A DNA stretch of 64,000 nt from the NCBI GenBank assembly GCA_029008095.1, contig JAQXJB010000038.1, forward strand, positions 32,242-96,241, read 5' to 3'. This DNA is from Clostridiales bacterium. GTDB lineage: Bacteria > Bacillota > Clostridia > Oscillospirales > Oscillospiraceae. This document shows, one piece after another, positions 6,680 through 14,976 of this stretch. Numbering within the stretch: position 1 is the stretch's first letter; the number at the start of each line of letters is the position of its first letter. Under the pieces are notes generated by a model. That model worked only from the letters and a program-made list of their open reading frames with translations. It ran no database searches and was not told where the DNA came from. The translations under genes and the position numbers were made by a program.

Positions 6680-8410
6680 TTATGCGATGTAAGCATCATA
6701 AGCTTCCTGGTATACTTCGAGTATCTCATTAAGACCGATGTTATTGAGCTCTGCTACATAGCTGTCCCAATCGGCAAGGGACTTGGAGCCATCAACAAAG
6801 GCCAGGTAGTTCTCGGAAAGATAGGTGCTGACATCACTGCCGTACTTGGCTAGGATCTCGCTCTGCTCGTTGGAGAAGGTGATGCCGGTGGGATATACAT
6901 ACTCGTTATCGTGAGGAACGATATCCCAATCCTGGAGATACTCCTGGGCGACCGCATTGGCAGGGATGAGCCAGTTGTAGTTTACATACAGGCCAGGCTC
7001 GGCAATGCTGTTGAGGGCATAGGAGAGCATGGCCATAGACCAGTATGCAGGATGGTTAAGGATGTACTCGGTGATACGTCTGTCGCCGTTTTCATCATAG
7101 TACCAGCTTACGCCCTCAACACCGTAGGCATAGAGTTCCTTTCCGCCCTCGCTGTAACGATAGTCCAGCCAGGAGCATACAAGAGGAATATTCTCGCAGG
7201 TTGTGGCAACAGCGGCGCTGCCCCAGTAGATACGGTCGATCTTGAAGCCCATGTGGAGGGTCTGTCCTACGGTACGGACAGGCTTTGCGATAGCTTCCCA
7301 TCTATAACCTTCAGGCAGATAGATGTTGTGGCTTGCCATAGCGGTGGGACGTACGCAGGAGGTGTAGCCCATCCTGTCGGTGTCCAGCTTTTCGTCATAA
7401 TCCTGGAGGGATGCGTAGCCGGACCAGTTGGGGTCGATAAGTCCCTCGGTATACCACTGGTGGATCATGGTCATAAGCTCGCGGTCATTGTCGCGGGTGT
7501 TGCTCAGATACACCTTGCCGTCGGTCACATACTGAGTGTTGATACCGCTGCATGCGGCATAGGTATCGTAACCCACGAATTCATATGCGCCAGCCAGCTC
7601 GATATTGTTCATCAGGGTCATGGGGGTCTCGCAGCCCTTCTCATTCTTGAAGAAGGTCAGCATATCGTGAATGTCATCAAAGGTTCTGATATCGGTATTC
7701 TTTTTTCCCATATCCTCAAGCCAGTCGCCGCGTGCAAAAGCGCCGCTGTTGAGCTCCAGAACCTCCTTGAGCTCATAGAAGCAGAGAATAAGGTCGTCCT
7801 CGTTGAATATCTTCTTTATTGTGTCGAGATCCTCAGGATTGCGGCGAGCCTCGTAGATATAGTTGGGGATATACTCGCGGTAATCATAGAGGTTTACGAA
7901 ATACTCTTCCTCGGTAACACCTATCTTGAAGTTGCCGGGATAGAAGGACGCGGCACCAACCATGATATCGCAGAGGTCGTCAGCGGCGAGCAGAACGGAG
8001 AAGTTCTCCTGGCGCTTATCGGCTGTTACGACCACATATTCCATGTTAACGCCGGTCTTTTCATAAACAGCTCTGGGGAACTCCATCTCACCGTAGCCAC
8101 CCTCGGGGATATAGTCGGGCGTGAAGTTGGTCGTCCACATGGTAAAAACCTCATCGGTAGTGGTAAGAGGCAGCTCATACTCATACTTTTCAAGAGCCAG
8201 CCCATTTTCATCGGCCTTGAACTTGCCGGCTGCGAGGTTATAGGGTGAGTCTTCATCAGGAGTAGTGTCAGGTGTCGCATCGGGAGTAGTCGTGCTGCCA
8301 GAATCCGGAGTTTGGGAAGGAGTCGGAGTCTGGGTGTCCTTGGAGCTGCAGGCCGCAAAAAGCGAGACAACCAGCAGAACGGCAAGGATAAGGCTTAGCG
8401 TACGTTTCAC
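6680..8410 (-). CDS. Extracellular solute-binding lipoprotein (ABC importer type)
   Basis: A 576-residue secreted lipoprotein. Signal peptide MKRTLSLILAVLLVVSLFA with lipobox FAAC (Cys21), then a low-complexity Thr/Pro/Asp linker of about 30 residues, then a large periplasmic-binding-type domain rich in aromatic residues. It resembles the 550-600 residue oligosaccharide-type binding proteins of Firmicutes. A paralogue lies at 45044-46804, sharing blocks such as SPY-AAGKF, YELP-TTDEV, ENF and DIM. No permease or ATPase gene is adjacent, so the transporter partner must be elsewhere. It is the last gene after three cupins. The start is GTG at 8410, with AGAAAGGAAG upstream. Confidence 0.82.
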   Translation of the reverse strand: MKRTLSLILAVLLVVSLFAACSSKDTQTPTPSQTPDSGSTTTPDATPDTTPDEDSPYNLAAGKFKADENGLALEKYEYELPLTTTDEVFTMWTTNFTPDYIPEGGYGEMEFPRAVYEKTGVNMEYVVVTADKRQENFSVLLAADDLCDIMVGAASFYPGNFKIGVTEEEYFVNLYDYREYIPNYIYEARRNPEDLDTIKKIFNEDDLILCFYELKEVLELNSGAFARGDWLEDMGKKNTDIRTFDDIHDMLTFFKNEKGCETPMTLMNNIELAGAYEFVGYDTYAACSGINTQYVTDGKVYLSNTRDNDRELMTMIHQWYTEGLIDPNWSGYASLQDYDEKLDTDRMGYTSCVRPTAMASHNIYLPEGYRWEAIAKPVRTVGQTLHMGFKIDRIYWGSAAVATTCENIPLVCSWLDYRYSEGGKELYAYGVEGVSWYYDENGDRRITEYILNHPAYWSMAMLSYALNSIAEPGLYVNYNWLIPANAVAQEYLQDWDIVPHDNEYVYPTGITFSNEQSEILAKYGSDVSTYLSENYLAFVDGSKSLADWDSYVAELNNIGLNEILEVYQEAYDAYIA

Positions 8411-8460
8411 AAATGATCTTCCTTTCTGATTATTTTCATAGTACAGGTAATTTTATGTAC

Positions 8461-9042
8461 TTATTTCTTTTCTTCATCCGCAGCCTTCTTGGCTTCCTCG
8501 GCCCGGCGCCAGCAACCGCCGCAGAGGGTACACTGCTTGCTGGGATCCTGCACACACTTTCTCGGCCCGCCGACCTCGCCATACTGCAGATACTGCCTGC
8601 CATCCTCATCGACCTTGGGTGCGAAGGTGGCAAACTTGCCGCGGAGGTGAAGCACCTGGAAGTAGATGGGCTTGGAAACTCTCTTGAACTCAAGGGGGCA
8701 GTGCCACATATACGGCGGTATTCTTACGATGGTGGGCTCGGTGATGATATGCTTTTCCATGTGGTCCAGATCCTCGCCGATCCAGAACTCCACTTCCGCG
8801 TCGAAGGAGCCGAAGGGGTCTGTCATGTCATAACCCACGAAGCAGAGGTACTCCTCCTCGGAGTGGAAATTGCTGATGCGGTCAAGGAACGCTTCCTTCA
8901 TGTAGCAGCGGTAGGAGGCATAGAAATTGGCACCGGGCATGCAGTCCGTGCCGCGGAAATACGCCTGATACTGAGGCATAAAGTCGCCCCAGTTATTCTT
9001 AGTACGCACAAAGGTATGGACAAGGTGGTCATAACGTCCCAT
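8461..9042 (-). CDS. Cupin-like protein A, with C-terminal Cys motif
   Basis: A 193-residue protein, the third of three tandem paralogues that begin MGRYDH or MGVYDN. Cupin motif 1 is recognisable as NFHSEEEYLCFVGYD (His and Glu ligands), and motif 2 as IVRIPPYMWHCPL (His ligand), so a metal site is likely. The family name is not known to me. After the cupin fold there is CTLCGGC plus a preceding Cys, then a Lys/Ala-rich tail; this Cys cluster is shared with the copy at 9587 but missing from the middle copy. It may bind a metal or Fe-S cluster. RBS GTGAGGTG lies just before the ATG. Confidence 0.7.
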   Translation of the reverse strand: MGRYDHLVHTFVRTKNNWGDFMPQYQAYFRGTDCMPGANFYASYRCYMKEAFLDRISNFHSEEEYLCFVGYDMTDPFGSFDAEVEFWIGEDLDHMEKHIITEPTIVRIPPYMWHCPLEFKRVSKPIYFQVLHLRGKFATFAPKVDEDGRQYLQYGEVGGPRKCVQDPSKQCTLCGGCWRRAEEAKKAADEEKK

Positions 9043-9044
9043 GC

Positions 9045-9572
9045 TTACACCTCACTTTCGCCGTAGGCAAAGCGTTCTAAATCTCCGCCCAGCTCACCGA
9101 AGCCGTCTGCCACGGTATCATAATAGACGTAGCCCTCTTTATTGAATCTGCGGCGGATAGCGTAATAGCGGCTGTTGAACAGAACAGGCTGGAAGAACAG
9201 CGGCTTGCCCAGCCTCTTTATCTCAATGGGGCCGTGCCAATAGAACTGAGGAACGCGGATCATGGTAGGCTTGGTAATAACGATTTTCTCCATATCGTCG
9301 ATGTCCTCGCCGAGATAAAGCTCGATTTCGGCGTCGAAGGACTCAAACGCATCCCGGAGATCGTGTCCAACAAAGGCCAGATACTGCTCATCTCTGTGGA
9401 AATGCGGCTCAGAGCAGATAACGCCGGCCTTCATATACGCGCGGTAGGGCGCGATGATCTGCGAGCCGGGAACACTCAGCTCACCTCCGAAATAGGCCGC
9501 CACCGGAGGAAGCATTTCTGATTTCGTTTCAAGCTTCGGGAACTTGTAAAACAGGTTATCGTATACTCCCAT
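9045..9572 (-). CDS. Cupin-like protein B, lacking the Cys motif
   Basis: A 175-residue paralogue of the two flanking cupins. It keeps HFHRDEQYLAFVGHD and MIRVPQFYWHGPI, the two metal-ligand motifs, and the shared ESFDAEIELYLGEDI segment, but has no C-terminal Cys cluster and ends in an acidic tail. The three genes are spaced 2 and 14 bases apart, so they are surely co-transcribed and may form a hetero-oligomer. Start ATG at 9572 with AAAGGAG upstream. Function unknown; cupins of this size include small-molecule isomerases, dioxygenases and sensors. Confidence 0.7.
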   Translation of the reverse strand: MGVYDNLFYKFPKLETKSEMLPPVAAYFGGELSVPGSQIIAPYRAYMKAGVICSEPHFHRDEQYLAFVGHDLRDAFESFDAEIELYLGEDIDDMEKIVITKPTMIRVPQFYWHGPIEIKRLGKPLFFQPVLFNSRYYAIRRRFNKEGYVYYDTVADGFGELGGDLERFAYGESEV

Positions 9573-9586
9573 ATAACATTTCTCCT

Positions 9587-10204
9587 TTAATATTCATATT
9601 TGAGACCCGGCTTCTGCCAGGGCTTTCTGACCGCCGCGTCATCCGCCGCGTCATCCGCCGCGGCAAGATCCTTGAAGCATCTGCCGCAAACGCTGCAGCT
9701 CTTCCCGGCTTCAAGCACGCAGGGCTTGTATCCGGCATTTGAATGAGGGTAATATGCGTTTCCGTTCTCGTCAAAGCGGCGCACGAAAACTCCGAAGCGT
9801 CCGCTGGTGAGCATGGACTCAAGATAGACCGGCTTGCTTACCCGGGTATACCGCAGGGGGCAATGCCACATATAAGGAGGTATCCTTACAATGGTAGGCT
9901 CCGTGATGATATGCCTTTCCATATTGTCTATGTCCGAGCCTATCCACAGCTCTATCTCAGCGTCAAAGGAGCCGAATGGATCGGCCATATCATATCCGAT
10001 GAAGCAAAGGTATTCCTCATCGGTATGAAAATTTGGTTCGCGGTCAACATATGCCTCTTTCAAATACGGTCTGTACTGCGTATAAAACTTGGCCTCCGGC
10101 AAACAGCTGTCTCCCCGAAAATAGGCCTGATATTTGGGGATGAAATCTCCCCATTTCGTTTCTTCCTTCTTAAAGGGATAGATAAGATGGTCGTATCTTC
10201 CCAA
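9587..10204 (-). CDS. Cupin-like protein C, with C-terminal Cys motif
   Basis: A 205-residue paralogue and first gene of the cupin operon. It has NFHTDEEYLCFIGYD and IVRIPPYMWHCPL, and the C-terminal CSVCGRCF cluster with one more Cys upstream, as in copy A. A stretch of Asp/Ala repeats (AADDAADDAA, encoded by a short direct repeat near 9640) follows. The start is TTG at 10204 with GGAGGTGATG upstream. The gene diverges from the PucR regulator at 10431, which is the obvious candidate controller of the cupins and the downstream solute-binding protein. Confidence 0.7.
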   Translation of the reverse strand: MGRYDHLIYPFKKEETKWGDFIPKYQAYFRGDSCLPEAKFYTQYRPYLKEAYVDREPNFHTDEEYLCFIGYDMADPFGSFDAEIELWIGSDIDNMERHIITEPTIVRIPPYMWHCPLRYTRVSKPVYLESMLTSGRFGVFVRRFDENGNAYYPHSNAGYKPCVLEAGKSCSVCGRCFKDLAAADDAADDAAVRKPWQKPGLKYEY

Positions 10205-10430
10205 TACACATCACCTCCACGCCGGCTTATATTCAGATTATATAAGAATCGCTCCGTTGATGATATATGTACGCTTACAGTTTAGCGCCCATTTTTTTGG
10301 AGTTTTTTACAAATATAATTTTCTCACTGCAAGTGCTTGACCAGGCCATACGAATATAATAAACTATATAGAAATTGGATTTAAATATTTTTTAATGAAA
10401 TGTATTGTATTAATGCACAAAGGAGTTGCC
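10205..10430 (+). promoter_or_regulatory. Divergent control region between cupin operon and pucR-type gene
   Basis: About 225 AT-rich bases. Leftward, a TATAAT-like -10 (complement of ATTATA near 10235) precedes the cupin TTG start. Rightward, TATAAT at 10355-10360 and TTGACC at 10337-10342 are present but only 12 bases apart, so the rightward promoter is not resolved. No clear operator palindrome was found. Confidence 0.45.
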
Positions 10431-11696
10431 ATGAAAAACAAAAACAGCAGCATACAGAGTATACTGCTTTCCATGTACGAAAAATTGGTGACAGGCCATG
10501 AGCTGAAAACAATCGCTCAGATGGCCTACGAGCATTTGGGCAATCCTCTGATAGCATCGGATAAAAGCTGCCGTCTGCTTTGCTCCATAGGGCTTCCCGA
10601 GGATGACGAAAACCCGGTATGGCGTTCTCTGCGAGATGAGGGCTACTATCCTTTGGAATATCTTGAGGCAATCACATACAATCCAAAATACAGCAGAATA
10701 TATACCGAGACTTCTCCCGTTCTGCTTGAGGATGATTTTTCCGGACATCGATGCCTGACGTTCAAGCTCGCCTTCGGGAGCGCTGTCATAGGCTTCGCGC
10801 AGCTTGTGGAGCTGCACCGTCCGATAACGGCAAGGGACGCCGAGCTTTTCGCCGCCTTCTGCAGGATAGCCGGTACTGCTCTGTGCGGAAAAAAGCCGGA
10901 GGAGGAAGCCCTGAAGAAGAGCTACGAATATGTGATAGACGAAATTCTGAAGGGCAACCTGCGGGGCGACAAAATGAAGGATCAGCTTCTTGCCGTCAAC
11001 ATAGAACCCAAGCAGCCGAGGTGCCTGTTTGTTGTAGAGAGGGGCGACGGCGGCAAGCTGCAGACGGAGTATGTTCGCCGCAGTATAGAAACCATACTCA
11101 GGGACAGCCAATGCTCCGTACACAGCAACAAAATAGTGTTACTGCTGAAATCAAGGGGCACTGCTCTGCTTCCGCCGGATGTAAGGGCGCGCTTCAAGGA
11201 ATTTCTGACAGAAAACAATTTGATATGCGGAGGAAGCAACCGGTTTTTATCTATGAACGACCTGCCTTCCGCATATCATCAAGCCGTCACAGCCAGCCGT
11301 GTTGGACACCAGATGGCGGGAAAGGGACCCATATTCTTCATGTGGGAATATGCGACATATCAAATGTGCGACATGCTGTACGACCAATGTGAGCTGCTCG
11401 ATTTCTGCAATCCAATGATAATAATGATCCGACAATACGACGAGCGCAGCAACACGAAATTTTCGGAAACGCTCCGTGAATATATACAGAGCGGCTGCAG
11501 CCCGGTAAAGACCGCCGAAAATCTCGGTGTGCACCGCAATACCATCGATTACCGCTTAGGCCGAATGAAGGAGCTGTTCGGTCTGAATACGGATGACCCG
11601 GAAATGATGTTCTCCTTCAAGCAGTCCTTTCAGATCATTTACTACATCGAAAAGAACAGGCGCGAGGGCAAGCCGTACACGGAATCTCAACTGTGA
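10431..11696 (+). CDS. PucR/CdaR-family transcriptional regulator
   Basis: A 421-residue regulator. The N-terminal half looks like a GAF-type ligand-sensing domain (residues about 10-160), followed by a middle region, and the C-terminus has the PucR helix-turn-helix: SPVKTAENLGVHRNTIDYRLGRM. Known relatives activate purine, sugar diacid or amino acid catabolism in response to a small effector. The ATG at 10431 is chosen because AAAGGAG lies eight bases before it; an upstream in-frame ATG at 10395 has no RBS. It is divergent from the three-cupin/solute-binding operon, which is its most likely target. A clean terminator follows at once. Confidence 0.87.
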   Translation: MKNKNSSIQSILLSMYEKLVTGHELKTIAQMAYEHLGNPLIASDKSCRLLCSIGLPEDDENPVWRSLRDEGYYPLEYLEAITYNPKYSRIYTETSPVLLEDDFSGHRCLTFKLAFGSAVIGFAQLVELHRPITARDAELFAAFCRIAGTALCGKKPEEEALKKSYEYVIDEILKGNLRGDKMKDQLLAVNIEPKQPRCLFVVERGDGGKLQTEYVRRSIETILRDSQCSVHSNKIVLLLKSRGTALLPPDVRARFKEFLTENNLICGGSNRFLSMNDLPSAYHQAVTASRVGHQMAGKGPIFFMWEYATYQMCDMLYDQCELLDFCNPMIIMIRQYDERSNTKFSETLREYIQSGCSPVKTAENLGVHRNTIDYRLGRMKELFGLNTDDPEMMFSFKQSFQIIYYIEKNRREGKPYTESQL

Positions 11697-11700
11697 TCAT

Positions 11701-11734
11701 AACAGCCTGAGGCACTTGGCCTCAGGCTGTTTTA
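11701..11734 (+). terminator. Terminator of the pucR-type gene
   Basis: Thirteen-base stem AACAGCCTGAGGC (11701-11713) with GCCTCAGGCTGTT (11719-11731), followed by a short T run. Confidence 0.85.
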
Positions 11735-11760
11735 TATAAACATTATTGCTTTCCGCTGTT

Positions 11761-11850
11761 TCAATCGCTATCGGATTCTACAATTCCCGATATTTCCGCG
11801 AACTCAACCGTATTGTTTGACAGCAGGCAATATTCATTGGATATGGTCAT
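11761..11850 (-). CDS. Possible 29-residue acidic peptide
   Basis: An ATG at 11850 opens a 29-codon frame ending at 11761; the peptide is acidic with one Cys and ends VESDSD. AGGAGG sits directly before the ATG with only one base between, which is too close for normal initiation, so translation is doubtful. It lies about 180 bases downstream of the lipoprotein gene in the AT-rich islet. The rest of the 336-base gap (11697-12032) shows nothing else convincing. Confidence 0.25.
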   Translation of the reverse strand: MTISNEYCLLSNNTVEFAEISGIVESDSD

Positions 11851-12032
11851 TCCTCCTATACCCTTATTCTTCTTCAAGTGCAAGCGTTAATGCGTAAATT
11901 GTGACATTTGTTTAAAGCCCTTATAGCACGTTGTCGTACAAATGCTGCCATAATGGAATATATCACCACAAAAACACCGTGTATATTCTGTGATGTATGT
12001 TCGAGGATTCTTTAAGTGCAACGGACTCCGCC

Positions 12033-13187
12033 CTAATATGCCAGTTCAAATTCTTCCATAAGCACTGTTCCGCCAACTTCTTTTGGCAGGCGGCAGGAAA
12101 TTCGATATGTCCCCTCCGGTAATCTGCCGGAAGAATATCGCCACACTCTTATTGGCCAGAATGTTCCGCCGTAATCATCCAGGCTATGCGGTGTACCGGA
12201 TATGTTCATAATGTAGTCGGATGTAATATTCCACCACTGGCCATCAAGACATATATGCAGTTGATACGGACCGCTGCCTATCTCCACGCTGCGGCCGGTC
12301 AGATTGCTGATTTGAAATTCAAGCGCCGGCGACCGGTCATCTTTTTCGCTTACTCCGCAGTACTCTATGCGCATGTCATCGCCCTGATAAGGAATGAACA
12401 AAGTCTCATCTACTTCCGGATATACAGGAAGAAGTCCGCCAACATTCCAGATGAAATTACCGTTGTCATCCAAGGCAAAGTAGTCGCCATAGGAATTTCT
12501 CATGGTCTCCCATGTATCGGTATAAATATCCGCCATTGTTTCCGGCACTCGGACTGTATCCGGAGAATGTTCAAACTCAAATGCCAGTACTATTCCCGTT
12601 TGCTCGGCAGTTTGAGGCCGGGAGTCATACACACTTACTTCTCCCGGCTCGAAAGACAAAACAAGTCTGTATTTCCCATCGGGCAAGCATTTCTCGGTTC
12701 CGGAAGCATCCATGGAAAAAGTAAACTTTGTAGTGCCGTCCTGCACCCATACGCCATTATTCACCCCTGAGGGTTCAACGGTTTTCAGTGGCCACCACTG
12801 TCCATCCAGCCATACCTGAAGTGATGGATAATACAGCTTCGCTTCACTGCTTGCGTCGAGGGGCAAAAACTCTGAATACTCCACGGCTCCGGGATCCACA
12901 TAAAGCTCGTAAGATAAAACATTGCCCAAAAGAGGCAGCTTCTGAACCTCTGAATAACACATTTTCAGATATTCGCCGTCATATGCATAAATGTCGGCAG
13001 ACTGAGCTTTTATTTCTTCAGCATCAACCGTCCAAAACATTTGCCCATTTTCGTTTTGATAAACATATTCTCCGTAAGTGTTTTTGAAAAATTTCCATAC
13101 TTCATCCGAACTGAGACTGGTTTCTCTGCAGGCTGGCAAATAAAACAATAGAATTATTACAATCAGCACTATGATACATTTTTTCAT
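12033..13187 (-). CDS. Secreted lipoprotein with two Ig-like LDGQWW repeats
   Basis: A 384-residue lipoprotein. Signal peptide MKKCIIVLIVIILLFYLPAC with the lipobox Cys at residue 20. The mature protein contains two related units: each has a YTDTWE/FFKNTYG-type start, a beta-rich stretch, the signature LDGQWW, and a closing GKYRL or GTYRI strand. This is an internal duplication of a beta-sandwich domain, probably bacterial Ig-like. It follows the broken protease gene by 20 bases and was probably co-transcribed with it, suggesting a cell-surface role. Base composition is more AT-rich than most of the window. Confidence 0.72.
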   Translation of the reverse strand: MKKCIIVLIVIILLFYLPACRETSLSSDEVWKFFKNTYGEYVYQNENGQMFWTVDAEEIKAQSADIYAYDGEYLKMCYSEVQKLPLLGNVLSYELYVDPGAVEYSEFLPLDASSEAKLYYPSLQVWLDGQWWPLKTVEPSGVNNGVWVQDGTTKFTFSMDASGTEKCLPDGKYRLVLSFEPGEVSVYDSRPQTAEQTGIVLAFEFEHSPDTVRVPETMADIYTDTWETMRNSYGDYFALDDNGNFIWNVGGLLPVYPEVDETLFIPYQGDDMRIEYCGVSEKDDRSPALEFQISNLTGRSVEIGSGPYQLHICLDGQWWNITSDYIMNISGTPHSLDDYGGTFWPIRVWRYSSGRLPEGTYRISCRLPKEVGGTVLMEEFELAY

Positions 13188-13207
13188 CCTGCATCTCCAC
13201 CGAATTA

Positions 13208-14626
13208 TTAGGTGTGTAGTTTACTGACAAGATCATCATCGTAATAAGCTAACTCTGAAATAGCATAAGGAATAAATCCTTGTTCTATTACATGTTCAAT
13301 TGATTGGTAATACACTGCAGATATCGAAGTAATATCATCATTTGTTGCGCCAGTGGTAAACTCAAATCCAGATATACAACCTAACAAAACACGCTGACTA
13401 TCATATACAAACCATACCGGTCCTCCACTATCTCCATAATTGTTAAGTAACGGATTTACACCCACGCTTCCATCTATCGGGCCAAATCTATTCAGGTTTC
13501 CAAGGCCATATTCATATTCACGAATACCATCACCGTCCAAATCAACATACCAAGTATATGAGCCGCTAACTGCTTGATGTTTGCCCACAGTAAGTCCCGT
13601 AGTTTTTCCATATTTATATATATAAGTTCCGTACGGTAAACCATCAGAAATGCAATAGTAATAGTTAACTACACCTGTCGTACTCGCTCCGGTTTTAACA
13701 TAGTTGCTTTTCCCGATAGAATAACTACTAGAGGATAAAGTTACAATTCCATAATCCCCTGTCGCGTTATGCACTTCTGCCATTTCATTATATGTTATGT
13801 AGTTATTAATCAAATCGTTAGAGCGGACATAGTGTCCAGGCAATACATGTCCCGCTGTTAAATATGCAGTTTGACCGCCGTATGTTCCACTAAACCCTAA
13901 TGTTCCCCATTCTATGTATTGTTCTGTCCCGTCTTTTATTGCTTTTTTATAAAGTGTACTTCCTCCGGTCAGTGCTATACTAGCAAAAGTAGTTGCAGGA
14001 TTCACCATATCGGTATTATCAGTATCGTTTTCGATTTGTATAGACCGACTCATATTATTAACAGTAACATCACTTTCTAATTTAATTTTTATACGAATTG
14101 GCAGATTTTCACTCTGAATTTTATCGTTCAAGTAACGCGCAAGTGATTCAACTGTTTTGGCGAACTCAATAACCACACGATTATTTTCTTCATCAAATAA
14201 TACATATGCCGGAAATTTTAATCCTATTTCAGATAGAAATGTCTCGCTTATGTCATAAAGTTCATTAAGTGAATATTTACAGTTGCTATATGAGACAGGC
14301 AAATCTGCATCAACCATGTTAGATAGGCTGTTAATTAATTCTTGATCACCGCCTCTTATCTGAAAAACCAATTCATTATTGGAATTAATATACACACCAC
14401 CAAAAGCATCCGGATATTTATTGGTTTCTTCATTAAATGCAATAATGTTTTTTACTTAAAAGAAAGCATCAAGCGCACCTTTCTGTGCCGCTCCCAACAG
14501 TTCCAACTCCGTTAAATCGTTTAATCGAATGGTGTCTTCTTCACAGGTAGTTGCGCTAACACCACAAACAAGTACAAGAGAAAAAACCAATATGAATGAT
14601 ATATATCGCAAGCTTTTTCTTTTCAT
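13208..14626 (-). pseudogene. Trypsin-like serine protease gene with one in-frame TAA
   Basis: The long frame from a GTG at 14395 encodes a chymotrypsin-fold protease: TAGHVL (His), GDYGIVTL (Asp) and GDSGGPVWF (Ser) form the triad. Upstream, the same frame continues without shift to an ATG at 14626 with RBS AGAAAGGAG, encoding a signal peptide (MKRKSLRYISFILVFSLVLV) and part of a propeptide. A single TAA at 14456-14458 interrupts the two parts at codon 57. Without it the gene would encode 472 residues. The stop could be a real nonsense mutation, a sequencing error, or rarely read-through. No RBS precedes the GTG at 14395, so the downstream part alone would be cytoplasmic and poorly made. AT-rich, unlike its neighbours. 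Confidence 0.8.
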
Positions 14627-14645
14627 ATATACTCCTTTCTAGACC

Positions 14646-14714
14646 TCACAACAAATCTTCAATGCACAAAACCTCGCTATCTATTTTCGTAGCGAGGTGT
14701 GTTTTTTTAACCAT
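14646..14714 (-). CDS. Possible 22-residue leader peptide before the protease
   Basis: An ATG at 14714 with AAAGAGGTG six bases upstream opens a 22-codon frame ending in TGA at 14646; an in-frame ATG at 14732 would add six residues. The peptide starts MVKKTH, has one Cys and ends EDLL. It lies inside the transcript between the promoter at 14768-14796 and the protease ATG at 14626. A hairpin, CCTCGCTA (14672-14679) with TAGCGAGG (14690-14697), lies within the peptide coding region. It may be a regulatory leader, or chance. Confidence 0.4.
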   Translation of the reverse strand: MVKKTHLATKIDSEVLCIEDLL

Positions 14715-14767
14715 CGGAAACACCTCTTTCATGTACGATTCTCTTAACAACTAATCATTTTATAAAG

Positions 14768-14796
14768 ATAATATAAGAAAAGATTTCCAATGTCAA
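14768..14796 (-). promoter_or_regulatory. Consensus promoter of the protease/lipoprotein transcript
   Basis: Read leftward, TTGACA (complement of 14791-14796) and TATTAT (complement of 14768-14773) are separated by exactly 17 bases. It points toward the 22-residue frame and the protease. The remaining bases of the 14627-14976 gap hold the adjacent hairpins described separately. Confidence 0.75.
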
Positions 14797-14892
14797 CCAG
14801 TTGATTCTACAAACATTAGTACGGCATTTTGTGACAACATACAAAAAACATGTTCAATTAAATTTTATTTATGTTTCTCCTTTGTGCATAAC

Positions 14893-14943
14893 AAAACACC
14901 CCATTAGTCAGACCGTATATCATACTGTCCAACGAATGGGGTG
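14893..14943 (-). terminator. Terminator of the glycyl radical enzyme 1 operon
   Basis: CACCCCATT (14897-14905) pairs with AATGGGGTG (14935-14943), nine perfect bases with a 29-base loop. Leftward it is followed by TTTTG, after the stop of the activase gene at 14977. Confidence 0.65.
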
Positions 14944-14976
14944 CGTTTTATTTGTATGCGGATTTTTATTAAGTGT

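Noticed and set aside
9640..9665. CRISPR-like repeat
   Set aside because: It is a short coding repeat in cupin C that encodes Asp/Ala runs; no spaced array exists anywhere in the window.
14456..14458. Recoding (selenocysteine or pyrrolysine) of the stop in the protease gene
   Set aside because: The codon is TAA, which is not used by either system, and there is no SECIS-like structure visible downstream.
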